NCBI GenBank assembly: GCA_963781265.1
Contig: CAWAFH010000018.1
Coordinates: 558,001 to 622,000, forward strand
DNA: 64,000 bases
Direction of reading: 5' to 3'
From: WHSW01 sp963781265
GTDB lineage: Bacteria; Actinomycetota; Thermoleophilia; Solirubrobacterales; 70-9
In this document: in pieces, positions 52,946 to 60,452 of the stretch
Layout: each line of letters begins with the position of its first letter
How positions within the stretch are numbered: position 1 is the stretch's first letter
Position numbers and translations under genes: made by a program
The notes under the pieces: model-generated
Told to the model about the DNA's origin: nothing
Seen by the model: the letters and a program-made list of their open reading frames with translations, nothing else
The model's database searches: none

Positions 52946-54097
52946 ATGAGCCTCGTCGACGTCGGCATCGTCCTCTTCGTGATCGCGCTCGGCGCGGTCG
53001 GCTACACGCGCGGACTGATCGCGAGCGCCCTGCCGCTGGTCGGCTTCGTCGGCGGGGTCGCCCTCGGCGCCCGGGTTGGGCCGACGCTGTTGCCCGACGG
53101 GGCGGAGTCGTCCTACGCCCCGCTGATCGCCGTGCTCACCGGGGTCCTGCTCGGCGCGTTCCTCGCCGTCGCGCTCGACGGGCTGGGCCGCCGCATCCGC
53201 GCCCGGATCGGCGCCGGCGCGGTCGGCGTCGCCGACGGGATCGGCGGCGCGATCCTGCTCGCCGCCCTGGGGTTGCTGCTCGCCTGGGGATTCGGCGCCG
53301 TCGCGCTGCACGCCGGCGGCACCCAGGCGCGTGACCTGCGGGAGGCGGTGCAGCGCTCGGCGATCCTCGGCGCGCTCAACGACGCCCTGCCGCCGTCCGG
53401 GCCGCTCTTGAACGTCCTGCGGCGGGTCGACCCGCGGCCGATCGTGCGCGGGCCGGACGCCGACGTCGCCCCGCCCGATCCGGCCGTTGTCGACGATCCC
53501 GAGGTGCGCGCTGCCGGCGATTCGAGCGTCAGGGTGCTCGGCACCGCGTGCGGGCTCGGGGTGGAGGGGTCGGGTTGGATCGCAGCCCCGGGGGTCGTGG
53601 TCACCAACGCGCACGTGGTCGCCGGCCAGGACGACACCACGGTCGCCGTCGACGGCGGCTCCGCCCTGGACGCCACGGCGGTCCACTACGACAGCCGCAA
53701 CGACCTCGCGCTGCTGGCCGTCGAGGGGCTCTCGGCGCCACCGCTCCAGCTCGTCGAGCGCCCGCGCAAGGGCACCGACGGCGCCGTGATCGGGTACCCG
53801 GAGAACGGGCCGCTTCATTTCGAGCCGGCGCGCCTCGGGCGCACCGGGACGGTCAGCAGCCAGGATTCCTACGGCCGTGGGCCGGTCGAGCGCAAGATGA
53901 CACCGTTCCGAGGCGACGTGCGCAGCGGCAACTCCGGCGGCCCGCTCGTCGATCTCGACGGGCACGTGCTGACGACCGTGTTCGCGGCCACGACCGGGAC
54001 GGGCGGGGGCAACGGCCTCGGGGTCCCGAACCCGATCGTCGCGCGGGCGCTCGCCGGTAGGCTCCAGCCCACGGATACGGGACCATGTGCAGCCTGA
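52946..54097 (+). CDS. MarP-like periplasmic serine protease (CvpA membrane domain plus trypsin domain)
   Basis: 383-residue membrane protease. Four N-terminal helices form a CvpA-like domain (VDVGIVLFVIALGAVGYTRG, IAVLTGVLLGAFLAVALDGL, GIGGAILLAALGLLLAWGFG). The extracytoplasmic trypsin-like domain has a complete triad: His223 in VVVTNAHVVAG, Asp253 in DSRNDLALLAVEG and Ser330 in VRSGNSGGPLVDLDG. This is the layout of mycobacterial MarP, known for acid and oxidative resistance through processing of a peptidoglycan hydrolase. The ATG 52946 is preferred; GTG 52928 is in frame. It is divergent from a PBP gene, supporting a cell-wall role. Confidence 0.9.
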   Translation: MSLVDVGIVLFVIALGAVGYTRGLIASALPLVGFVGGVALGARVGPTLLPDGAESSYAPLIAVLTGVLLGAFLAVALDGLGRRIRARIGAGAVGVADGIGGAILLAALGLLLAWGFGAVALHAGGTQARDLREAVQRSAILGALNDALPPSGPLLNVLRRVDPRPIVRGPDADVAPPDPAVVDDPEVRAAGDSSVRVLGTACGLGVEGSGWIAAPGVVVTNAHVVAGQDDTTVAVDGGSALDATAVHYDSRNDLALLAVEGLSAPPLQLVERPRKGTDGAVIGYPENGPLHFEPARLGRTGTVSSQDSYGRGPVERKMTPFRGDVRSGNSGGPLVDLDGHVLTTVFAATTGTGGGNGLGVPNPIVARALAGRLQPTDTGPCAA

Positions 54098-54539
54098 TCG
54101 AGATCGAGATCGCCGCGAAGCTGCTGGCCGAGCGGGGCCGTTCGGTAACGTGGAAGCCTGGGTGGAGGCCGCGAGCGAACAGCATCGCGCTGCGATCGAT
54201 GGCGCAGGGGGCGACGGGCGCCGCGAGTCGTTCAGCCCGGAGTTTCACGCCGCGGTCGAGTTGATCGGCCGCCGCTGGACCGGGGCGATCCTCTGGGCCC
54301 TTGCGGACCGTCCCCTCTACTTCGCCGAGCTGACCGCCTGCGTGCCCGGCCTCTCCGACCGGCTCGCCTCCCGCCGGCTGCGCGAGCTCGAGAGCGTGGG
54401 GCTGGTCGAGCGCGCCGTCCACAACGGCGCTCCGGCGCGGGTCTCCTACGCGCTGACCGAGAAGGGCCGCGCGCTCGAGCCGGTGCTCTCCCAGCTCGAG
54501 GAGTGGGCGCGAGTCTGGAAGCTGAGCTCGTACCGCTGA
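54087..54539 (+). CDS. HxlR-family winged-helix transcriptional regulator
   Basis: About 130-150 residues; the HxlR domain is FHAAVELIGRRWTGAILWAL, ADRPLYFAELTACVPGLSDR, LASRRLRELESVGLVERAVH, YALTEKGRALEPVLSQLEEW. The N-terminus is doubtful: GTG 54087 overlaps the protease gene by 11 bp, but GTG 54150 gives a more natural beginning. No cysteine sensor typical of redox HxlR members is visible in the domain. Its last 94 bp overlap the convergent GNAT gene. The target is unknown. Confidence 0.85.
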   Translation: MQPDRDRDRREAAGRAGPFGNVEAWVEAASEQHRAAIDGAGGDGRRESFSPEFHAAVELIGRRWTGAILWALADRPLYFAELTACVPGLSDRLASRRLRELESVGLVERAVHNGAPARVSYALTEKGRALEPVLSQLEEWARVWKLSSYR

Positions 54540-55018
54540 TAGGTGAGCTGCGCGCGGCCCCAGCGGGGCCCGCTCTGCTCCCAGCGCAGCTCGAACCCGT
54601 GTGAGCGGTACAGGTGAGCGGCGCCGCGCAGGTCGCTGAACGTCTCGAGCGCGAGCCCGTCGAAGCCGGCCCGGGCCTCGGCGATCAGCTCGTCGAGCAT
54701 CCGCCGCCCCAGCCCGTGGCCGCGCAGGGCCGGGTCGAGCACGAACCAGCGCACGGCCCCGATCCCGTCCCCCTCGTCGGTGAGCGCGAGGCTGCCGGCG
54801 TGACGGCCGCCCTGCTCCACGATCCACAGCGCCTCCCCGGGGCGGGGGAAGCCGCGCACGCCGGCGGCCGCGACGCTGGCACCGACGTGGGCCTCGAAGG
54901 TCGAGTCGAGCCCGAACTCCGGCAGGTAGGTGGCGCCGTGGTGGGCGACGATCGCGCCCAGATCCCCGGGACGCAGGTCGCGCCGGATCGTCGGCTCGGT
55001 TGCTCGCTCACCGCTCAT
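54446..55018 (-). CDS. GNAT family N-acetyltransferase with an overlapping tail
   Basis: 190-residue acetyltransferase: TIRRDLRPGDLGAIVAHHGA at the start; VRWFVLDPALRGHGLGRRML is the acetyl-CoA loop; then YRSHGFELRWEQSGPRWGRA. This matches GNATs that are often fused to MarR regulators, but here it is separate. The fold is complete by about YQRYEL; the last 26 residues (SFQTRAHSSSWESTG onward) are antisense to the HxlR gene and look like read-through. ATG 55018 is preferred to TTG 55039. Confidence 0.8.
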   Translation of the reverse strand: MSGERATEPTIRRDLRPGDLGAIVAHHGATYLPEFGLDSTFEAHVGASVAAAGVRGFPRPGEALWIVEQGGRHAGSLALTDEGDGIGAVRWFVLDPALRGHGLGRRMLDELIAEARAGFDGLALETFSDLRGAAHLYRSHGFELRWEQSGPRWGRAQLTYQRYELSFQTRAHSSSWESTGSSARPFSVSA

Positions 55019-55070
55019 GCGCGGAGTCTCGCCGATCAAATCAATCGAGGCAAGATGTAGTTGTCACCGG

Positions 55071-55093
55071 ATTGATCGTGATTTACGATCAAT
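55071..55093. promoter_or_regulatory. Palindromic LysR-type operator in the lysR/GNAT divergent gap
   Basis: ATTGATCGT (55071-55079) and ACGATCAAT (55085-55093) form a perfect 9-bp inverted repeat with a 5-bp centre, 4 bp before the lysR ATG. It contains the T-N11-A pattern. A looser ATCAA-rich stretch lies at 55034-55046. Confidence 0.6.
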
Positions 55094-55097
55094 CGCG

Positions 55098-55985
55098 ATG
55101 GAGCTGCGCCAGCTCGTCTACGCCGAGGCGGTCGCTCGCCACCGGCACTTCACCCGCGCTGCGGAGGAGCTTCACGTGGCCCAATCGGCGCTCTCGCATC
55201 AGATCCGCAGGCTCGAGGGCGAGCTCGGCACCGAGCTGTTCGAACGGACGAGCCGCAGGGTCGCGCCGACCGAGGCGGGTGAGGCGGTCGCCCGCCACGC
55301 GCGCCGGGTGCTGGCCGAGCTCGACGAGATCCGCGGCGAGGTCGATGAGCTGCGCGGACTGGTCCGCGGCCGAGTCTCGATCGGGGCGCTGCTGCCGGCC
55401 GGGGAGGTCCAGGTGACGACCCTTCTGGCCAGCTTCAACCGGGCCTTCCCTGCGATCGAGGTCAGCCTGCGCGAGGGCACCGCCGCGGACCTGCGCGAGA
55501 TGCTCGAGGCCGACCAGCTGGACGTCGCCTTCTCGCTGATCGCGGGCGACCCGCCGCCGGGCCTCGAGCTCGTGCAGCTCAGCGAGGAGGAGGTGATCGC
55601 CGCGTATCCGCCCGGCGGCGCCCCGGCGAAACCGCGGGTGAGCGCCGCCGACCTCGCCTCCGAGGCCCTGGCGACTCCGCGCTCGGGCTCGGCGATCAAG
55701 CTCGCCGTCGACGAGTTTTTCGAACGCGCCGGCCATCGGGTCCAGCGCTCGCTCGAGAGCGGCGATCCGTACCTGATCCGCTGCCTGGTCTCCGATGGCT
55801 TCGGCGCCGCGATCCTGCCCGCCTCGATCACGCGCCGCGCCGGGCCCCCGGTCGAGACGCGGCCGCTGCGACCGCCGCTGCGGCTCCCGGTCTGCCTCGC
55901 CTGGCGCCGCGGCCGCCACCGGTCTGCGGCCGCGACGGCGCTGATCGAGTTCGTCCGCGCGGAGACCGCCGAGCTCAGTCGCTAG
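55098..55985 (+). CDS. LysR-family transcriptional regulator
   Basis: 295-residue regulator. N-terminal helix-turn-helix: MELRQLVYAEAVARHRHFTR, AAEELHVAQSALSHQIRRLE, GELGTELFERTSRRVAPTEA. The effector domain has the periplasmic-binding-protein fold (RGRVSIGALLPAGEVQVTTL, LDVAFSLIAGDPPPGLELVQ). The perfect palindrome just before its ATG suggests autoregulation and control of the divergent GNAT gene. ATG 55098. The effector is unknown. The 3' end overlaps the STAS gene by 11 bp. Confidence 0.92.
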   Translation: MELRQLVYAEAVARHRHFTRAAEELHVAQSALSHQIRRLEGELGTELFERTSRRVAPTEAGEAVARHARRVLAELDEIRGEVDELRGLVRGRVSIGALLPAGEVQVTTLLASFNRAFPAIEVSLREGTAADLREMLEADQLDVAFSLIAGDPPPGLELVQLSEEEVIAAYPPGGAPAKPRVSAADLASEALATPRSGSAIKLAVDEFFERAGHRVQRSLESGDPYLIRCLVSDGFGAAILPASITRRAGPPVETRPLRPPLRLPVCLAWRRGRHRSAAATALIEFVRAETAELSR

Positions 55986-56331
55986 CGGCGCCGAGCTCGC
56001 GCTGTGCCTGCTCGAGCTCGTCGAAGACCGGGATCGCGTCGACGATCCGGGTCAGCTCGAGGAGCTGGGTGACGCGCGACGCGGGCCGGGCGATCACCAT
56101 CCGGCGGCCGAGCGCGTGAGCCTGGCGGGAGGCGCTGACCAGGGCCCGCAGGCCGGAGGAGTCCAGGAACGTGCAGCCGGCGAGGTCGACGATCAGGTGC
56201 GCGGACGCCAGCGACTTGACCAGCGCCCGCTCGAAGTGGTCGGCGGAGGCCATGTCGACCTCGCCGTCGACGACGGCGACGCGGATCGCGCCATGGTCCG
56301 AGATCACCAGGGTGGAGGGCTGTTCTGCCAT
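55975..56331 (-). CDS. STAS-domain anti-sigma factor antagonist
   Basis: 118-residue SpoIIAA-like protein. The phosphorylation site is Ser58 in DLAGCTFLDSSGLRALVSAS, at the same position as in Bacillus SpoIIAA. It would bind an anti-sigma kinase when unphosphorylated and free a sigma factor. No kinase or sigma gene is adjacent in this window. GAGGCGATGG places the ribosome site close to the ATG. Confidence 0.9.
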   Translation of the reverse strand: MAEQPSTLVISDHGAIRVAVVDGEVDMASADHFERALVKSLASAHLIVDLAGCTFLDSSGLRALVSASRQAHALGRRMVIARPASRVTQLLELTRIVDAIPVFDELEQAQRELGAASD

Positions 56332-56397
56332 CGCCTCCTCTCTCGACTACCCGGATCGGCCCGACGCCGACCCGCTTTAGCAGCGCGGATAGATTGT

Positions 56398-56997
56398 CTA
56401 CCACTTGCGGGGATTGCCCGGCGGGATGCGATCGCGAACCAGGGTCGCGGGGGTGACCTCCACCGGCGGCGGCGCCGTGGTGGCGCGGTAGCGCTCGAGC
56501 TCGCCGAGGCCGAGCGCCTCGAACGCCGCCTCGACCGCGGCCGGGTACTCGGCGACGATGATCGCGTCGGCGGGCGCGATCGGGCGGTGATGTTCGGGGC
56601 GCGCGACGTAGGCGTAGACGAGCTCGATCCCCGCGGCGCGCGGGTCGGCCGCGGTGATCGCGTCGGTGACGTCGACCCGCCGGTAGCGGATCTCGCGCAC
56701 GTCGAGGCGCTCGAGCTCCGCCTCGTCGAGCTCGATCAGGGCTCCGTTCGGGTGCGGCCCCGTGGGCGCGGGCTCGAGGTTGAGCCCGAGGCAGTAGGCG
56801 GGCTCGGAGCCGTCCGGGCGGGCGAAGGTCTTCTCCGACGCCTGGTTGTCGCGGGCCAGTGACCAGACCCGCGTCCAGCCACGCAGGCGGGCCGGGACCG
56901 GGGCGACCGGCCGTCCGAGCGTCTGCGAGGCGCTCGCCGGGCTGACCAGCGAGGCGTACCCGAAGACGGCTCGCCGGCTCAACCGCGCGGCCGCCAC
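56398..56997 (-). CDS. Gamma-glutamylcyclotransferase-like protein
   Basis: 199-residue protein with the GGCT-like beginning VFGYASLVSPASASQTLGRP, where the Y-x-S-L loop of the fold is clear, followed by VPARLRGWTRVWSLARDNQA. The acidic residue region ALIELDEAELERLDVREI fits the family's catalytic Glu position but this is not certain. The start (GTG 56997) lies 19 bp inside the end of the upstream helicase gene on the same strand, so the two may be coupled. Substrate unknown. Confidence 0.75.
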   Translation of the reverse strand: MAAARLSRRAVFGYASLVSPASASQTLGRPVAPVPARLRGWTRVWSLARDNQASEKTFARPDGSEPAYCLGLNLEPAPTGPHPNGALIELDEAELERLDVREIRYRRVDVTDAITAADPRAAGIELVYAYVARPEHHRPIAPADAIIVAEYPAAVEAAFEALGLGELERYRATTAPPPVEVTPATLVRDRIPPGNPRKW

Positions 56998-59900
56998 TTC
57001 GGATGCGGGCAGAGGCGCGCCGCCGCCGGGCAGCCGTGACAGAGCGCCGCGTAGGGCTCGGGGGTCGGCTCGAATTCGCCGGCGCGCATCCGCCCGACGA
57101 TCCGCTCCAAGCGGGCGCGCACGCCGTCGAGCTCGCCGGCCCCGATCACCGCCTCGACCGGACGGTCGGGGGCCTCGAGGAAGACGTGCAGCACGCGCGC
57201 GCCACGCTCACCCGCCGCGAGCGCGTAGACCTCGCGCTGGGCGCGGTAGCGCTCGGCGAGCTCGGCCGGCTCGCGGCCCGCGAGCGCGTCGGTCTTGTAG
57301 TCGATCACCGTCGGCAGGGCAGCGGCGGATTCGGCCAGCAGGTCGATCTGGCCGCGGATCACGGTCGGTCCGAGGCCGAGCACGAACGGCACCTCGGGCC
57401 GCAGCGCGACGCCGCTGCCGAGCTCGCGGCACAGCGGTGAGTCGAGCCATGCGGCGACCAGCGCGACCGCGCGAGCGCCGGCCCCGCGGTCGACGCCCTC
57501 GCCGGCCAGGAGGCGCTCGATCAGCTCGCCCGGCGGCCGCTCCCAGCCGCGCAGGGCGCTCCACTCGAGCGCCGCGTGGACCGCGTTGCCCACCCCGAGC
57601 GCCAGCCGGCGCGGCACCTCGGGCTCGGACAGCTCGTCCTCGGGCTCCGCCTGGTCGTCAGCGGCGCTCCCCGCGCCGGCCGCGAGCGGCTCGCGGGCGC
57701 CGAGCACCCGCTCGACGTAGAACCGGTAGCCGCAGCGCTCGTAGAGGGCGAGCGCCGAGTAGGACAGGTGGCCGACCGACACGGGCGTCGCGCGCGCCTC
57801 GATCAGCGGCGGCGCAGCGACGACCCCGGCGAGCGGCTCGGGCTCCGGCGGTGGGTCGAAGCGGCGGGCGAGCTCGGCGCCGCGCTCCGGGCTCGGCGCG
57901 GAGATCCGGATCTCGAGCGCGGCATCGGGCAGCCGGTCGGCGGATTCGATCGGCCGCGCACCGGGCACGGTGACGATCTGCCCGCCGCCGTCCCAGCCGG
58001 CCTCGGCGAGCGCCGGCAGCAGGCGGCGCAGCGGCGAGTCGCTCGGCTTCGCCTCGCACGGCTCGGCGTCGCCCGGCCGGTAGGTGCCGCTGAGGATGAG
58101 CCGATCCTCGGCGCGCGAGGCGGCGACGTACGTCAGCCGGCACCCCTCCTCAGCCTCGGCGAGGCTCTCGGCCTCGTTCAGGTCGGCGAGTTCCCAGAGC
58201 CCGAACGACTTCGCGGAGGCGAACACGAGCCGCATCCCGAAGCGATCGCGCTCCGGCTCGCCCGGAAGCGGCGGCGGCCCGATCACCAGATCGCCGTGGC
58301 GGAAGCCGGCGGCGAGCCCGCGGCCGAGATCGGGGACCGCGACGACCGGGAACTGCAGGCCCTTGGCGGCGTGCACGGTCATCACCCGGACGCCGTCGTG
58401 CCCCTCGGCCTGGACGGCGGCCATGCCCTCGCGCTCGTCGCGCTCGGTGCTCTCCGCCGCCGAGGCGAGGAAGCCGCCCAGGTCGCGCCCCTCGTTCGCC
58501 TCGTAGTCGCGCGCCAGGCGCATCAGCTTGCGGACGTTCGCCATCCGGCCGACGCCGCCCGGGCGGGCGATCAGTCCCAGGTCGTATCCGAACGCGTCCA
58601 TGGTCCGCTCGACCAGTTGCTCGAGGGTCAGCAGAGGCGCCTGGGCCCGCAGCGCGCCGACGATCGAGCAGAAGCGCTCGAGGCGCTGCACGTCCTCGGG
58701 ATCGATGTGGTCGAGCCACTCGGTCCGGGCGTGGTCGGGCTCGCGCCCGTCGCCGTATCGCCACTCGAGCAGCGGCCAGACATGGCGCGCCCCACCGCCC
58801 TCGACGCTGGCGGCCTGGCGCAACAGCCAGAGGGCATCCGGGCTGACGCCGTTCGCGAACGAGGCCAGCGCGCCGAACAGGTACTCGTCGGCGAGCGGGT
58901 TTGCGACCACGCCCAGCAGCCGGATCAGGTCCTCGACCTGCTGCTGGGTCCAGTAGCCGCGTCCGCCGACCACGAACGGACGCAGGCCGGCGCGCTCCAG
59001 CGCCGCCTCGTAGGCGTCGACGTGCGTGAACGCGCGCAGCAGGACGACGATCTCCCCGCGGCTCGCGTCGCCGGACTCGACCAGCTCGCGCAGGCGCTCG
59101 GCGAGCGCGCGCGCCTCGGCGATCACCTTGGGCGGCGAGGCGCTCGGCGCCGGATCGAGCTCGATCCCCTCCGCGTCCCAGCGGCGCGCGTCGCGTCCGC
59201 TGCCCTCGTCGAGCGTGAGCAGCAGCTCGACCGCCCCGGGCCCGTCGTCGGGGGTGCGCCCGGCGGTCAGCTCGGCGAAGCTCCCGAGGAGGGCGCCGCC
59301 GACCGCGTTGATCGCCGCGAGCACGGCGGGCCGGGAGCGGAAGTTGCCGAGCAGCGGCAGCACGTCGCGCTGCGGGTCGGCCGCCGCGGCCTCGCGCTCC
59401 CGGCGAAAGACCTCGAGATCGGCGTTGCGAAAGCGGTAGATCGACTGATGCTCGTCGCCGACCATGAACACCTTGGTCTCGGGGCTTCGCAGCGCCTCGA
59501 TCAGGTCGAGCTGAACCCGGTTCGTGTCCTGGAACTCGTCGATCATCACGTGATCGAAGCGGGCGCGCCAGCTCCCCGCGAGGGCGGCGTTCTCCTGCAG
59601 CAGGGCGAGGGCGCGCAGCTCGAGGTCGGAGAAGTCGAGCGCCGAGCGCTCCTCCTTGGCCGCCTCGTAACGCTCGTGGAAGCGCTCCAGCAGGCGCTCG
59701 ATCGCGGCCCGAGCGATCACCGCGGCCTCGGCCTCGGCCGGGCTCAGCTGCTCGGGCTCCTCGCCCGGCTTGCGGGCGCGGACCGGGTCGCCCACCGGCG
59801 GTAGCTCGGGGTCGGCCATGCCCTGGCTGCGCAGCCGCTCATGCGCCGCGACCGTCATCGCCGTCAGCCGCCACGGCTCGTAGGCGGCTGCGGCGCGGGC

Positions 59901-60452
59901 GACCTCGTGGTCCCCGGCCGCGAGCAACTCGTCGAGCGCGGCGCGAAACGCCCGGTCGCGCAGCCTCGCCGCCTGGTTTGCGTCCAGGACCCGGAAGGCG
60001 GGATCGAGCCCGGCTGCGAGCGGGTGCGCGGCGAGCAGCCGGCGACAGAACGCGTGGATCGTCATCACCCAGGCCCGCTCTGTGGCGCGGGCGAGCCCGA
60101 GCAGCTCGTCGGCGAACGCTTCGTCGCCGTGAGCCCGGGCGGCGCGGGAGCGGCGTCCGAGCTCGGCCCGGATCCGCGTCCGCATCTCAGCGGCGGCCCG
60201 CTCGGTGAACGTGAAGGCGAGCAGCCGGTCGACCTCGACGCCGTCGTCGACGAGCGCCGCGCAGTAGCGGTCGACGAGCACGGTCGTCTTCCCGGTCCCG
60301 GCGCCGGCCTCGAGGAAGGCGTCGCGGCGACGGGCGGCGACCGCGGCCGCCTGCTCCGGGGTCGGCTCGGGGCGCGGGCTGGCGACCGGGACCTCGACCG
60401 CGCCGGCCTCCGGCTCGAGGTCGGCGAGGGTCAGCTGCCCCTCGGCGCTCAC
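56979..60452 (-). CDS. UvrD-type helicase-nuclease, AddA-like subunit
   Basis: 1157-residue superfamily 1A helicase with a C-terminal nuclease, the motor subunit of an AddAB/RecBCD-type enzyme that resects double-strand breaks. Walker A EAGAGTGKTT is at about residues 48-57; motif Ia follows as LLAFTFTERAAAEMRTRIRA; motif II is HVMIDEFQDTNRVQLDLIEA; motif III is VFMVGDEHQSIYRFRNADLE; motif V is VRVMTVHAAKGLQFPVVAVP. The PD-(D/E)xK domain has VIRGQIDLLAE and TVIDYKTDAL. GTG 60452 overlaps the stop of the partner gene (GTGA). Confidence 0.92.
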   Translation of the reverse strand: MSAEGQLTLADLEPEAGAVEVPVASPRPEPTPEQAAAVAARRRDAFLEAGAGTGKTTVLVDRYCAALVDDGVEVDRLLAFTFTERAAAEMRTRIRAELGRRSRAARAHGDEAFADELLGLARATERAWVMTIHAFCRRLLAAHPLAAGLDPAFRVLDANQAARLRDRAFRAALDELLAAGDHEVARAAAAYEPWRLTAMTVAAHERLRSQGMADPELPPVGDPVRARKPGEEPEQLSPAEAEAAVIARAAIERLLERFHERYEAAKEERSALDFSDLELRALALLQENAALAGSWRARFDHVMIDEFQDTNRVQLDLIEALRSPETKVFMVGDEHQSIYRFRNADLEVFRREREAAAADPQRDVLPLLGNFRSRPAVLAAINAVGGALLGSFAELTAGRTPDDGPGAVELLLTLDEGSGRDARRWDAEGIELDPAPSASPPKVIAEARALAERLRELVESGDASRGEIVVLLRAFTHVDAYEAALERAGLRPFVVGGRGYWTQQQVEDLIRLLGVVANPLADEYLFGALASFANGVSPDALWLLRQAASVEGGGARHVWPLLEWRYGDGREPDHARTEWLDHIDPEDVQRLERFCSIVGALRAQAPLLTLEQLVERTMDAFGYDLGLIARPGGVGRMANVRKLMRLARDYEANEGRDLGGFLASAAESTERDEREGMAAVQAEGHDGVRVMTVHAAKGLQFPVVAVPDLGRGLAAGFRHGDLVIGPPPLPGEPERDRFGMRLVFASAKSFGLWELADLNEAESLAEAEEGCRLTYVAASRAEDRLILSGTYRPGDAEPCEAKPSDSPLRRLLPALAEAGWDGGGQIVTVPGARPIESADRLPDAALEIRISAPSPERGAELARRFDPPPEPEPLAGVVAAPPLIEARATPVSVGHLSYSALALYERCGYRFYVERVLGAREPLAAGAGSAADDQAEPEDELSEPEVPRRLALGVGNAVHAALEWSALRGWERPPGELIERLLAGEGVDRGAGARAVALVAAWLDSPLCRELGSGVALRPEVPFVLGLGPTVIRGQIDLLAESAAALPTVIDYKTDALAGREPAELAERYRAQREVYALAAGERGARVLHVFLEAPDRPVEAVIGAGELDGVRARLERIVGRMRAGEFEPTPEPYAALCHGCPAAARLCPHPKWRPRG

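Noticed and set aside
56846..57973. A 375-codon plus-strand frame, almost only Arg, Ala, Pro, Gly and Ser
   Set aside because: Shadow of the AddA-like and cyclotransferase genes on the other strand; no family resemblance.
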